Assembly: GCA_964244115.1 (NCBI GenBank)
Contig: CAXTHM010000050.1
Coordinates: forward strand, 1-29,947
Direction: 5' to 3'
Origin: CADCWK01 sp964244115
Lineage (GTDB): Bacteria > Chloroflexota > Chloroflexia > Thermomicrobiales > UBA6265
Length of the DNA: 29,947 nucleotides
In this document: one piece after another, positions 1 to 8,230 of the stretch
How positions within the stretch are numbered: position 1 is the first letter of the stretch
Layout of the letters: each line of letters opens with the position of its first letter
The notes under the pieces: model-generated
Told to the model about the DNA's origin: nothing
Database searches by the model: none
Seen by the model: only the letters and a program-made list of their open reading frames with translations
Made by a program: the position numbers and the translations under genes

Positions 1-4
1 GAGA

Positions 5-52
5 CCCCTCCCCGGCTCGTTTCGCGCTGCGGCGCTCACGCCCGGAGAGGGG
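5..52. repeat. 48-bp GC-rich hairpin repeat, copy 1
   Basis: The arms begin CCCCTCCCCGG and end CCCGGAGAGGGG and can pair imperfectly around a GC-rich loop containing CGCGCTGCGGCGCTCACG. The same 48 bases occur at 19598-19645 with a single difference (T versus G at the 17th base). Both copies are intergenic. This one lies about 210 bases beyond the 3' end of the minus-strand gpsA gene. It could be a REP-like element or a mobile hairpin that also ends transcription. Confidence 0.75.
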
Positions 53-261
53 CTCTTTCCGGGTCGCGCAAGCTCTCCTGACCACGACGCGGCGCCAATC
101 GTGTAGGGGCAACGCGTGCAAGGCAGGCAGCCGCAGCGGCAATCACCCCATAGGGCGATAGCGTTGACCCACGATACCGGTATTCGATTCTGGACCGCCC
201 GTGTCAGGTTCGTGGGGCGCTCGACGGCGCGGATAGGTCCATTGCAAGGCCAGCCCCGTCA

Positions 262-1287
262 CTACGTCCGGGCGATCTCGTCCCGGGGCTCGCGCTGCAT
301 CAAGTCGGCGACGGCGGCCTGCGGGCTCTTGCCCTCGAACAGCACCTGATGCATCTGCTCGACGATCGGCATCTCGACGCCGAGCCTCCGCCCGAGAGCG
401 TGGGCGGCGATGGTCGTGCTGACGCCCTCGGCGACATGGTGCAGGGACGCCAGCGCCTCATCCAGCGACAGCCCGGACGCCAGCGCCCGGCCGAGAGCGT
501 AGTTCCGGCTCGATGCACTCGAGCAGGTGGCGATCAGGTCGCCGAGGCCAGCGATCCCGGCGAAGGTCAGCGGGTCAGCGCCAGCGGCGATGCCGAGCCG
601 GCTCATCTCGGCGATCCCGCGGGTGATGAAGGCGGCCCGGGCGTTGTCGCCCGCGCCCAGCCCGGCTCCGATCCCCGCTCCGATGGCGTAGACGTTCTTT
701 AGGGCCCCCGCCATCTCGACACCGACGATATCCGAAGAGGTGTAGCAACGGAGTGCGGGCGTCATGACGAGGTCGCGGACCGTGGCGGCCGCCGCGTCGT
801 CGCGGGACGCGATTACGGCCAGGGCCGGTTTACCGGCCGCGATCTCGGCCGAGAGGTTCGGCCCGGACAGGACGGCGATCGGCGCCGAAGCGGCCCGGCC
901 CCCATACGCCGTCAGCTCCTCGGCGATCACCTCGCTCATTCGGCGCAGCGACGCGATCTCGATCCCCTTGCTCACCGACAGCACGATGGCGCCCGCGACG
1001 TATGGAGCCACCCGCCGGGCCGCCTCCCGCATCACCTGGCTCGGGACCGCCAGGATGACCAGGCGAGTGCCCGCGACCGCATCCGCCAGGCTGGTCATCG
1101 GCTGCACGTCGGCCGGGAGCGTCAGCCCGGGCATCGCCCGGTCGTGCCGACGGGAGACCCGAACCCGCTCGGCTTCATCGGGCGAGCGGAAGAGCAGCCG
1201 CACGTCGTGGCCGCTGGACGCCGTCATGGCCGCCAGCGTCGTCCCCCAGGCTCCGGAGCCGATCACCGCAATCGACCGCTTGCTCAT
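262..1287 (-). CDS. gpsA: NAD(P)+-dependent glycerol-3-phosphate dehydrogenase
   Basis: This cytoplasmic enzyme reduces dihydroxyacetone phosphate to sn-glycerol-3-phosphate, the backbone precursor of membrane phospholipids. The 341-residue length is typical of the family. The N-terminal Rossmann motif GSGAWGTTLA spans residues 10-19. SVSKGIE holds Lys107, and the family's catalytic lysine is Lys197 in GALKNVYAIGAG. The RNYALGR segment (261-267) matches the substrate-phosphate site. The reading frame stays open 50 codons further upstream, but the ATG at 1287 is preferred: the protein there begins MSKRSIAVIG, as family members do, and AGAGGAG lies about 11 bases upstream. It diverges from fabZ across 122 bases, so the two lipid genes may share a control region. 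Identification is secure from the motifs. Confidence 0.95.
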   Translation of the reverse strand: MSKRSIAVIGSGAWGTTLAAMTASSGHDVRLLFRSPDEAERVRVSRRHDRAMPGLTLPADVQPMTSLADAVAGTRLVILAVPSQVMREAARRVAPYVAGAIVLSVSKGIEIASLRRMSEVIAEELTAYGGRAASAPIAVLSGPNLSAEIAAGKPALAVIASRDDAAAATVRDLVMTPALRCYTSSDIVGVEMAGALKNVYAIGAGIGAGLGAGDNARAAFITRGIAEMSRLGIAAGADPLTFAGIAGLGDLIATCSSASSRNYALGRALASGLSLDEALASLHHVAEGVSTTIAAHALGRRLGVEMPIVEQMHQVLFEGKSPQAAVADLMQREPRDEIART

Positions 1288-1409
1288 CGCCCCGCCTGGC
1301 TCCTCTGATCTCCCCGGTGACCCACTCGATGGCCTACCATCATGCCATGCGCCGACCTGCCATTGCGGGTCGGGACCGTTCGACGAATGACACAGGAGCA
1401 GGACCCACC

Positions 1410-1889
1410 ATGGCCGACGAGGCAGCGACCGTCGCACCGACCCAGGCGTACGAGATGCCGCTCGACGCGGTCGCGATCCAGAAGATCATCCCCCACCGCT
1501 TCCCGTTCCTGCTCGTCGACCGGATCGTCGAGCTGGTCCCCGGCCAGAGCGCGACCGGGATCAAGAACGTCACGATGAACGAGCACCATTTTCAGGGCCA
1601 TTTCCCGGATCTGCCGGTCATGCCCGGCGTCCTGATCGTCGAGGCGATCGCTCAGGTCGGCGCGATCGCGATGCTGTCCCAACCCGATCAGGCGGACCGA
1701 CTCGCGCTGTTCGCCGGGATCGACAACGTCCGGTTCAAGCGCCAGGTCAAGCCCGGGGACACGCTCCGGCTGGAGGTCACCCTCGGCGCCTTCCGGCGCG
1801 GGATCGGCACCGGGACGGGCGTTGCGACTGTCGACGGCGCGGTCGCCTGCCGGGGCGAGTTCCTGTTCGCCATCGTTCCGAAGCCCTAG
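1410..1889 (+). CDS. fabZ: (3R)-hydroxyacyl-ACP dehydratase FabZ
   Basis: It dehydrates 3-hydroxyacyl-ACP in the type II fatty-acid elongation cycle in the cytoplasm. The 159-residue protein has the single hot-dog fold. The signature GHFPDLPVMPGV contains catalytic His64, and IVEAIAQ contains catalytic Glu78. The IPHRFPFLLVDR segment (27-38) is the classic FabZ N-terminal motif and separates it from FabA. Start choice: the frame is open from 1317, but the ATG at 1410 follows AGGAG (1394-1398) at about 11 bases and gives the normal length. It diverges from gpsA and lies 106 bases before the PspA-type cluster. It is the only fatty-acid synthesis gene seen here. Confidence 0.95.
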   Translation: MADEAATVAPTQAYEMPLDAVAIQKIIPHRFPFLLVDRIVELVPGQSATGIKNVTMNEHHFQGHFPDLPVMPGVLIVEAIAQVGAIAMLSQPDQADRLALFAGIDNVRFKRQVKPGDTLRLEVTLGAFRRGIGTGTGVATVDGAVACRGEFLFAIVPKP

Positions 1890-1995
1890 CGCCGTACAAT
1901 CGCCGCAACCTCGAGCGGGATGGTCCGTATAGTGCACGATAGCCCCGTCGAACACCGGCTGGACAGGCTGGGCGTCACGGGGCCACGGAGGGTAC

Positions 1996-2517
1996 ATGGC
2001 CGGTTCTGGTCGCGTCATCGGCATCATCCTCGCGGCCGCCGGGATCATCCTCGGCGTCGGTGGGGTCGCCTTCCTGCTGGCCGGTCAGGGTGAGGGGCAG
2101 ACGACGGGCAGCGCGACGATCCTCGGATTGATCCTGCTGTTCGGTGTGCTCGTCATCCCACTCGTCGGCGGCGGCGTATTCCTGGTCCTGCGCTCGGCGT
2201 CCGAGGGACGGGAGCTGGCAGCGGTCGGTGAGCAGCGCCGGCTCCTGGACATCGTCAAGACCCGGGGCTCGATCGGGGTCGCCGATCTCGTCCTGGAGCT
2301 GAACACGACCCGGGACAAGGTCCAGCGCGACCTGGAACTCCTCGTCGGTCGCGGCCTGTTCACGGGCTACGTCGACTGGAGCAAGGGGATGCTGTACTCG
2401 GTCGAAGCGCAGTCGCTCCAGGATCGCGAGACGTGCCCGAACTGCGGCGGCCAGGTCACCCTGGCCGGCCGTGGCCTGATTAAATGTCCCTACTGCGGCG
2501 CCGAGATCTTCCTGTAG
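1996..2517 (+). CDS. Membrane protein with winged-helix and zinc-ribbon domains
   Basis: This 173-residue protein has three visible parts. Two hydrophobic segments (about 7-28 and 43-67) form an N-terminal hairpin in the membrane. Residues about 75-130 look like a small winged helix, with a helix-turn-helix-like stretch around GVADLVLELNTTRDKVQRDL. The C-terminus is a treble-cysteine-type zinc ribbon, CPNCGG...KCPYCGAE (about 148-171). Upstream, GGAGGG ends only three bases before the ATG, so the spacing is short, but no better start is seen. It is the first of four same-strand genes with pspA and an SPFH/zinc-ribbon gene, and 48 bases separate it from the next. Its role is unknown; a membrane-tethered sensor or adaptor is an inference. 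DNA binding is not shown, since such winged helices can also bind proteins. Confidence 0.8.
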   Translation: MAGSGRVIGIILAAAGIILGVGGVAFLLAGQGEGQTTGSATILGLILLFGVLVIPLVGGGVFLVLRSASEGRELAAVGEQRRLLDIVKTRGSIGVADLVLELNTTRDKVQRDLELLVGRGLFTGYVDWSKGMLYSVEAQSLQDRETCPNCGGQVTLAGRGLIKCPYCGAEIFL

Positions 2518-2565
2518 AGGACGCGTTCCGGCCTGCAAGTTCAGCCGATGAGAGAGGACGGACCC

Positions 2566-3699
2566 GTGACCGACGACAGCCAGGGGCGCACGACGACCTT
2601 CGACGAGCGGTCGAAGGAGGCCTCACGGGGCCGCCAGGAACCCGACCTCGGCGGCGGGGTGATCCAACGCCTCGCCCGGCGGGGTGCCCAGACGCTCCAG
2701 TCCTTCCCCGGCTACTCCGGCTACCGCGACAAGGAGGATCGGCGTGACGCCGACCGCCGCGTCCGCGATCACCTCACCCAGGAGTACCGCCGCCAGCTCG
2801 GTCGCGTCGAGCGCGTCGCCCGCGACCTCGCCGATGACCGGAAGATCATGGCGATCGGGCCGGTCGACGATCTCGCGAAGGCGATCCGTCACCTGAGCGA
2901 CCGGATCAATACCGCCACCTACGGCTACGGCGGTCTGTTCTCCGACCGGGACGTCGACGCCGGAGCGCTCGACCAGCTCCGGCTGTTCGACGAGGGGCTG
3001 CTCTCCGGTGTCGGCCAACTCGATGAGCCGATCGGAGCCCTGGAGGCCGCCTACGCCGCGGACGGCGACCTGAAGACGCCGGCTCGAACCGGCCGCGACC
3101 TGGTCAGCCGGCTCAACGAGCGGTTCGACAGCCGCGGACGGGTGATCGAGAGCGGCACGCCGGAACCGGAGGAGTCGGTCCGGGCGCTGATGGCGCTCGA
3201 CGCCGGCAGCGGCCTCCCAGCGCCGACCTTCTGGCTGGACGAGGGCGACGCGATCGATGTCCTCGGCCAGAGCGGCATCGTCGACAGCCGGTTGGACATC
3301 GCGGCCGGCGCGGCGTCGGTGCGGCTGTTCCGGTTCAGCGAGACGCCGGAAGAGCAGTGGGTCCTCGTCCCCGCCCAGCCCGGCGCGTCGCTGGGCCTCG
3401 TCTCACCACGACCCGGAGCGGCCTCCGTCGCGGCCGGCGAGCAGCAGGTCACGATCGGCGACGAGGCGTTCGCGATCACTGCGACCACCAGCGGCCAGGC
3501 CGAGATCATCACCCCCGGCGCCATCTCGGGCTACCGTCCCGTGACGGCCCACAGCCTGGCGACCGAGGACCGTGCGGCGATCGGGATCCTGCTGGACTGG
3601 GGAAACGAACAGCAGGCCTTCACCGGCCTCAGCCTTGGGGCCGGCGACGTCGAGAACTTCGGCAACTCGGGCGCCGGGAAGCCGGGGCAAGGTTCGTGA
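2566..3699 (+). CDS. Uncharacterised protein of the PspA-SPFH cluster
   Basis: I do not recognise the family. The 377-residue product seems soluble, with no signal peptide or clear membrane segment. Residues about 45-120 are charged and helical (arginine/glutamate rich, a possible coiled coil). The C-terminal half (about 195-370) is beta-rich, with a stretch around WLDEGDAIDVLGQSGIV that vaguely recalls DUF4178-type domains; that resemblance is weak. The GTG at 2566 is chosen because GAGAGG (2552-2557) lies 8 bases ahead. The ATG at 2548 has no ribosome-binding site. It lies between the winged-helix/zinc-ribbon gene and pspA in one orientation, which suggests a part in the same membrane-maintenance function. 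That is inference from position only. Confidence 0.8.
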   Translation: MTDDSQGRTTTFDERSKEASRGRQEPDLGGGVIQRLARRGAQTLQSFPGYSGYRDKEDRRDADRRVRDHLTQEYRRQLGRVERVARDLADDRKIMAIGPVDDLAKAIRHLSDRINTATYGYGGLFSDRDVDAGALDQLRLFDEGLLSGVGQLDEPIGALEAAYAADGDLKTPARTGRDLVSRLNERFDSRGRVIESGTPEPEESVRALMALDAGSGLPAPTFWLDEGDAIDVLGQSGIVDSRLDIAAGAASVRLFRFSETPEEQWVLVPAQPGASLGLVSPRPGAASVAAGEQQVTIGDEAFAITATTSGQAEIITPGAISGYRPVTAHSLATEDRAAIGILLDWGNEQQAFTGLSLGAGDVENFGNSGAGKPGQGS

Positions 3700-3702
3700 T
3701 AA

Positions 3703-3742
3703 CGGATACTGCTATCCGACCGGCCAGCCAGACATCTGGCCG
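3703..3742 (+). other. Two small tandem hairpins upstream of pspA
   Basis: Two perfect inverted repeats lie in the 103-base gap ahead of pspA: CGGATA/TATCCG (3703-3708 and 3713-3718) and CGGCCAG/CTGGCCG (3721-3727 and 3736-3742). No T-run follows. They could be RNA processing or attenuation structures, or operator half-sites. Nothing here decides between these. Confidence 0.4.
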
Positions 3743-3802
3743 CTGATCGACACCCATCGCCCCGGCAATCGGGAGCGACTACCCACAAGGAGACAATCAC
3801 GC

Positions 3803-4615
3803 ATGGGCATCATGGATCGCATCTCCCGGCTGGTCCGCGCCAATGTCAACGAGATCATCGACAAGGCCGAAGACCCGGAGAAGATGCTCGACCAGATCCT
3901 CCGTGACATGCAGACGAACATCCAGACCGCCCGCGGTCAGGTGGCGGCGATGATCGCGCAGGAGAAGGAACTCGAAGCCGACATGAAGGAGACGCGGACC
4001 CTCGCGCTCCAGTGGTCGACAAAGGCCCAGCGCTCGGTCGACGCCGGCCGAGACGACCTCGCCCGCGAAGCCCTCCGGCGCAAGAAGGACAACGACGAGA
4101 ACGCCCGTGTCTACGCCCAGCAGTACCAGGCGCAGACCCAGATGGTCGAGAAGCTCAAGGGGCAGCTCCGCCAGCTGGAGAGCAAGTACCAGACGACGAT
4201 GAGCCAGCGTGACTCACTGATCGCCCGCCAGCGCCGCGCCAAGGCGCAGGTCGAGGTGACGCAGTCGCTGACGACGCTCTCGCCGATGAACCCGACCAGC
4301 GAGCTGGAGCGGATGGAGCGGAAGATCCGCAGCCAGGAGGCCCAGGCCAGCGCCATCGGGGAACTCGCCTCGACCGGGTTCGATGCCCAGTTCGAGGAAC
4401 TCGACTACGACGTCGAGATCGAGGAGGAGCTCGCCGCCCTCAAGATCGGCACCGGCAGCATCGACGACGAGTTGAACGCCCTCAAGGCCGGCAGCGGCTC
4501 GGCCCTGCCGGATGCCCGGACCGAGGCGCTGGAGCCAGGCGCGGCTGAACCGGACCCGATCGAGAAGTCGGATGAGGTCGGCATCACCGACCCGGCGGTC
4601 CGCGCCAACCAGTAG
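3803..4615 (+). CDS. pspA: PspA/IM30 family membrane-stress protein
   Basis: PspA/IM30 proteins are ESCRT-III-like coiled-coil proteins that coat and stabilise damaged cytoplasmic membrane. The start MGIMDRISRLVRANVNEIID is the typical amphipathic N-terminal helix, followed by EDPEKMLDQILRDM, a hallmark of the family. Long heptad-rich helices run to about residue 215. The last 45 residues are an acidic, low-complexity tail (DELNALKAGSG...EPGAAEPDP) beyond the core. The product is 270 residues. The frame is open 77 codons upstream, but AAGGAGA (3787-3793) lies about 9 bases ahead of this ATG and the family N-terminus starts here. Its neighbours, an SPFH protein downstream and a zinc-ribbon membrane protein upstream, recall the Bacillus pspA-ydjGHI arrangement. 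No pspF or pspBC-like gene is seen, so its regulation is probably not enterobacterial. Confidence 0.93.
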   Translation: MGIMDRISRLVRANVNEIIDKAEDPEKMLDQILRDMQTNIQTARGQVAAMIAQEKELEADMKETRTLALQWSTKAQRSVDAGRDDLAREALRRKKDNDENARVYAQQYQAQTQMVEKLKGQLRQLESKYQTTMSQRDSLIARQRRAKAQVEVTQSLTTLSPMNPTSELERMERKIRSQEAQASAIGELASTGFDAQFEELDYDVEIEEELAALKIGTGSIDDELNALKAGSGSALPDARTEALEPGAAEPDPIEKSDEVGITDPAVRANQ

Positions 4616-4666
4616 GCGTCGCGGCAACCATCGATCCCGGACGACGGGCGAACAGGTCTCGGACAG

Positions 4667-4691
4667 GCGACCGGGCCCATAGCCCGGTCGC
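4667..4691 (+). other. Intercistronic hairpin between pspA and the SPFH gene
   Basis: A perfect 10-bp stem, GCGACCGGGC/GCCCGGTCGC, has a five-base loop (CCATA). It lies 51 bases beyond the pspA stop and just ahead of the next ribosome-binding site. The sequence after it is not T-rich, so partial termination or mRNA stabilisation of the pspA part is more likely than a full stop. Confidence 0.5.
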
Positions 4692-4716
4692 TTCCACGTA
4701 GAGGGAGCAGCACCGC

Positions 4717-5712
4717 ATGGCACTCTTCGACCTCATCGAGCACCCCAACGAAGCGTCCGGAGAGATCGTCCGCCGGTTCCCGGAGGATGGCTCCGGCGAG
4801 TTCCGACTCGGGTCGCAGCTCGTCGTCCGCGAGAGTCAGCGGGCCGTCTTCTTCCGGGACGGCAAGGCGCTGGACGTCTTCGGCCCCGGCCGCCACACGC
4901 TCTCGACCAACAACATCCCGCTCCTGACGACGCTGATCGGGATCCCATTCGGCGGCAAGTCGCCCTTCACCGCCGAGGTCGTCTTCGTCTCGATGCGGGA
5001 CTTCAACGACATGAAGTGGGGCTCGCCGCAGCCGCTCGTCTTCCGGGACACGGAGCTCGGCATGGTCCGGTTGCGCGCCTTCGGTACCTACGCCATGCGC
5101 GTCGCCGACCCGCAACTGTTCGTCAACCAGATCGTCGGCACCCGGGGCGCGTTCTCGACGGCCCAGATCGACGACTACCTCAAGAGCATCATCATCACCG
5201 AGTTCAACGACCTGCTGGCCGAGGTCCAGACCTCGATCCTTGATCTGGCGAAGATGAGCCGCGAACTGAGCGACGCCACCCGGAACGCGCTCGGCGACGA
5301 CTTCGCCCAGATCGGGCTGGCGCTCACCTCGTTCCAGATCGGCGCGATCACCCCGCCGGACGAGGTCCAGAAGCGGATCGACGAGCGCTCCGGCATGGCC
5401 GCGCTCGGGGACATGAACACCTACACCCAGTTCCAGGCCGCCCAGGCGCTCCGGGACGCGGCACAGAACGAGGGCGGCGGCGCGGCCGCGACCGGACTCG
5501 GCCTGGGCGCCGGCGTCGGTCTCGGCCAGACGCTGGCCAACTCACTCCAGAACGCCGGCCAGCAGAACCAGCAGCCGCAGCCGGCCGCCCCGGTGACGCC
5601 GCCGGTCAACCCGGGCACGTCGCCGAAGGGCCGGTTCTGCCCCGAGTGCGGCACCGAGAACGCCGTCGGCAACAAGTTCTGCGTCAACTGCGGGCACAAG
5701 CTCACGGAATGA
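4717..5712 (+). CDS. SPFH-domain protein with C-terminal zinc ribbon (YdjI-like)
   Basis: The 331-residue product has an SPFH/band-7 core (about 30-225) with recognisable stretches such as FFRDGKALDVFGPGRHTLST and VRLRAFGTYAMRV. A glycine/alanine-rich linker (about 250-300) follows, then a C-terminal zinc ribbon with Cys308, Cys311, Cys322 and Cys325 (CPECG...FCVNCGH). There is no transmembrane segment; members attach to the membrane peripherally. In Bacillus subtilis the similar protein YdjI works with PspA (YdjF) and helps place it at the membrane, and the order here is pspA then SPFH. GAGGGAG (4701-4707) lies 9 bases before the ATG. A long inverted repeat follows at once, so this is probably the last gene of the transcript. 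Confidence 0.9.
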   Translation: MALFDLIEHPNEASGEIVRRFPEDGSGEFRLGSQLVVRESQRAVFFRDGKALDVFGPGRHTLSTNNIPLLTTLIGIPFGGKSPFTAEVVFVSMRDFNDMKWGSPQPLVFRDTELGMVRLRAFGTYAMRVADPQLFVNQIVGTRGAFSTAQIDDYLKSIIITEFNDLLAEVQTSILDLAKMSRELSDATRNALGDDFAQIGLALTSFQIGAITPPDEVQKRIDERSGMAALGDMNTYTQFQAAQALRDAAQNEGGGAAATGLGLGAGVGLGQTLANSLQNAGQQNQQPQPAAPVTPPVNPGTSPKGRFCPECGTENAVGNKFCVNCGHKLTE

Positions 5713-5716
5713 TCCG

Positions 5717-5770
5717 AATCCGATGCGATCGAAGGGGCCGCATTCGTCCTTTCGATCGGTGAATCGGATT
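5717..5770 (+). terminator. Long imperfect hairpin ending the PspA-SPFH cluster
   Basis: Outer arms AATCCGAT (5717-5724) and ATCGGATT (5763-5770) are joined to inner arms GATCGAAGG and CCTTTCGATC around a 12-base loop. It begins five bases beyond the stop codon of the SPFH gene and lies upstream of the ino1 promoter. The tail is mixed rather than a clean T-run, so termination strength is uncertain. Confidence 0.65.
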
Positions 5771-5794
5771 ACGTGATACGTATTCATCAGTTCT

Positions 5795-5823
5795 TTGACC
5801 TATGAACCTTTCGTCACTACACT
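5795..5823 (+). promoter_or_regulatory. Sigma-70-type promoter for inositol-1-phosphate synthase
   Basis: TTGACC (5795-5800) and TACACT (5818-5823) are separated by exactly 17 bases. They lie between the preceding terminator hairpin and the ribosome-binding site GGAGG (5880-5884). The predicted leader is about 60 bases. This is the best-formed promoter in the window. Confidence 0.6.
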
Positions 5824-5893
5824 CCCTCCGGAAGAGGCAGCTGTTGGACGGTTCGGTCCACCTTGCCTGCTCACTCATCGGAGGTCTCGAACC

Positions 5894-7074
<1,181 letters not shown>

Positions 7075-7103
7075 TCGCCGTCCGTCGGACCCCTGAATGA
7101 ACC

Positions 7104-7138
7104 GACGCCCGTCCGGTACGATATGCCGGACGGGCGTC
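7104..7138 (+). terminator. Perfect 13-bp stem terminator after ino1
   Basis: GACGCCCGTCCGG (7104-7116) pairs fully with 7126-7138 around a nine-base loop. TCTCATCTTCTC follows, a modest pyrimidine-rich tail. It lies 30 bases beyond the ino1 stop and just ahead of the ribosome-binding site of the next gene, so the next gene probably begins inside or just after its read-through region. Confidence 0.8.
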
Positions 7139-7165
7139 TCATCTTCTCGACAGGGGCAACAGCGA

Positions 7166-8170
7166 ATGGTCACCAGCGCGACCGGCGCAACCACGGATCA
7201 GCTCACGGTTACGATCGACGATGTCCGGGCGGCGGCCCGCCGGCTCGCCGGGATCGCGACGCGGACGCCGATGTTCCACAGCCGGACCGTCGACGACCTC
7301 GTCGGCGCCGAGGTCTGGTTCAAGGGCGAGCAGTTCCAGCGGTCGGGCTCGTTCAAGTTCCGCGGCGCCTACAACGCCCTCGCCGCCCTGGCGGACGACC
7401 AGCGAGCCCGTGGGGTCGTCGCCTTCTCCTCCGGCAACCACGCCCAGGCGGTCGGGCTCGCCGCACGGGAGTTCGGCGTCCCGGCGGTAATCGTGATGCC
7501 GTCCGATGCCCCCGCCGTGAAGGTAGCCGCGACTCGCGGCTACGGCGCCGAAGTCGTCTTCTACGACCGCCACACCGAGAGCCGCGAGCAGATCGGGGCG
7601 GAGATCGCATCCCGGCGCGGCCTGACCCTCGTCCCACCCTTCAACCACCCGGATGTCGTCGCGGGACAGGGAACGCTGGCGCTGGAGATGTTCGAGGAGC
7701 AGCCGGAACTCGACATCGTGCTCGCCCCGGTCGGCGGCGGCGGGCTGATCAGCGGGATCGCGGTCGCCGCCCATGGTGTCCGGCCCGGCGTCGCGGTCTA
7801 CGGCGTCGAGCCGGAGGTCGCCAACGACGCCCAGCGATCGCTGGCGAGCGGTCAGATCGTGACGATCGCCGCACCGGACACGATCGCTGATGGCATCCGG
7901 ACCGCGGCCGTCGGCTCGGTCACGTTCCCGATCATGCGCCATGATCTCGCCGGGATCGTCACCGTCTCCGAAGACGAGATCCGGTCGGCGCTGCGGTTCC
8001 TCGCCGGCCGGCTCAAGCTGCTGGTCGAGCCCACCGGCGCGGTCGGAGCGGCGGCGGTGCTCGAAGGCCGCATCCCGGACATGACCGGCAGGCGGGTCGG
8101 CGTCGTCCTCTGCGGCGGCAACGCCGATCTGGCGGACCTCGCGGCCATCCTCGGTACCGCCACTGCCTGA
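7166..8170 (+). CDS. Threonine dehydratase / serine-threonine ammonia-lyase
   Basis: A fold-type II PLP enzyme that deaminates threonine (to 2-oxobutanoate) or serine. It serves isoleucine synthesis or amino-acid breakdown in the cytoplasm. GSFKFRGAYN carries the PLP lysine, Lys64. SSGNHAQ (88-94) and the phosphate-cradling loop PVGGGGLISG (188-197) are intact. At 334 residues it lacks the C-terminal ACT regulatory domains of biosynthetic IlvA, so it is the short, catabolic-type form. Substrate choice (threonine, serine or 3-hydroxyaspartate) cannot be told from sequence. The ATG at 7166 follows AGGGG (7152-7156) at 9 bases. The frame is open upstream, but that stretch encodes the terminator hairpin. 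It is followed 60 bases later by a dehydrogenase gene on the same strand. Confidence 0.88.
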   Translation: MVTSATGATTDQLTVTIDDVRAAARRLAGIATRTPMFHSRTVDDLVGAEVWFKGEQFQRSGSFKFRGAYNALAALADDQRARGVVAFSSGNHAQAVGLAAREFGVPAVIVMPSDAPAVKVAATRGYGAEVVFYDRHTESREQIGAEIASRRGLTLVPPFNHPDVVAGQGTLALEMFEEQPELDIVLAPVGGGGLISGIAVAAHGVRPGVAVYGVEPEVANDAQRSLASGQIVTIAAPDTIADGIRTAAVGSVTFPIMRHDLAGIVTVSEDEIRSALRFLAGRLKLLVEPTGAVGAAAVLEGRIPDMTGRRVGVVLCGGNADLADLAAILGTATA

Positions 8171-8230
8171 ATCGTCACTCCGACCCGGAATCGTCACTGG
8201 GAAATCCCGGACTCACTCAGGAGCAAGACC

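Noticed and set aside
174..183. The palindrome ATACCGGTAT beyond the gpsA 3' end
   Set aside because: It is a single 10-base palindrome with no second copy or promoter nearby and is compatible with chance.
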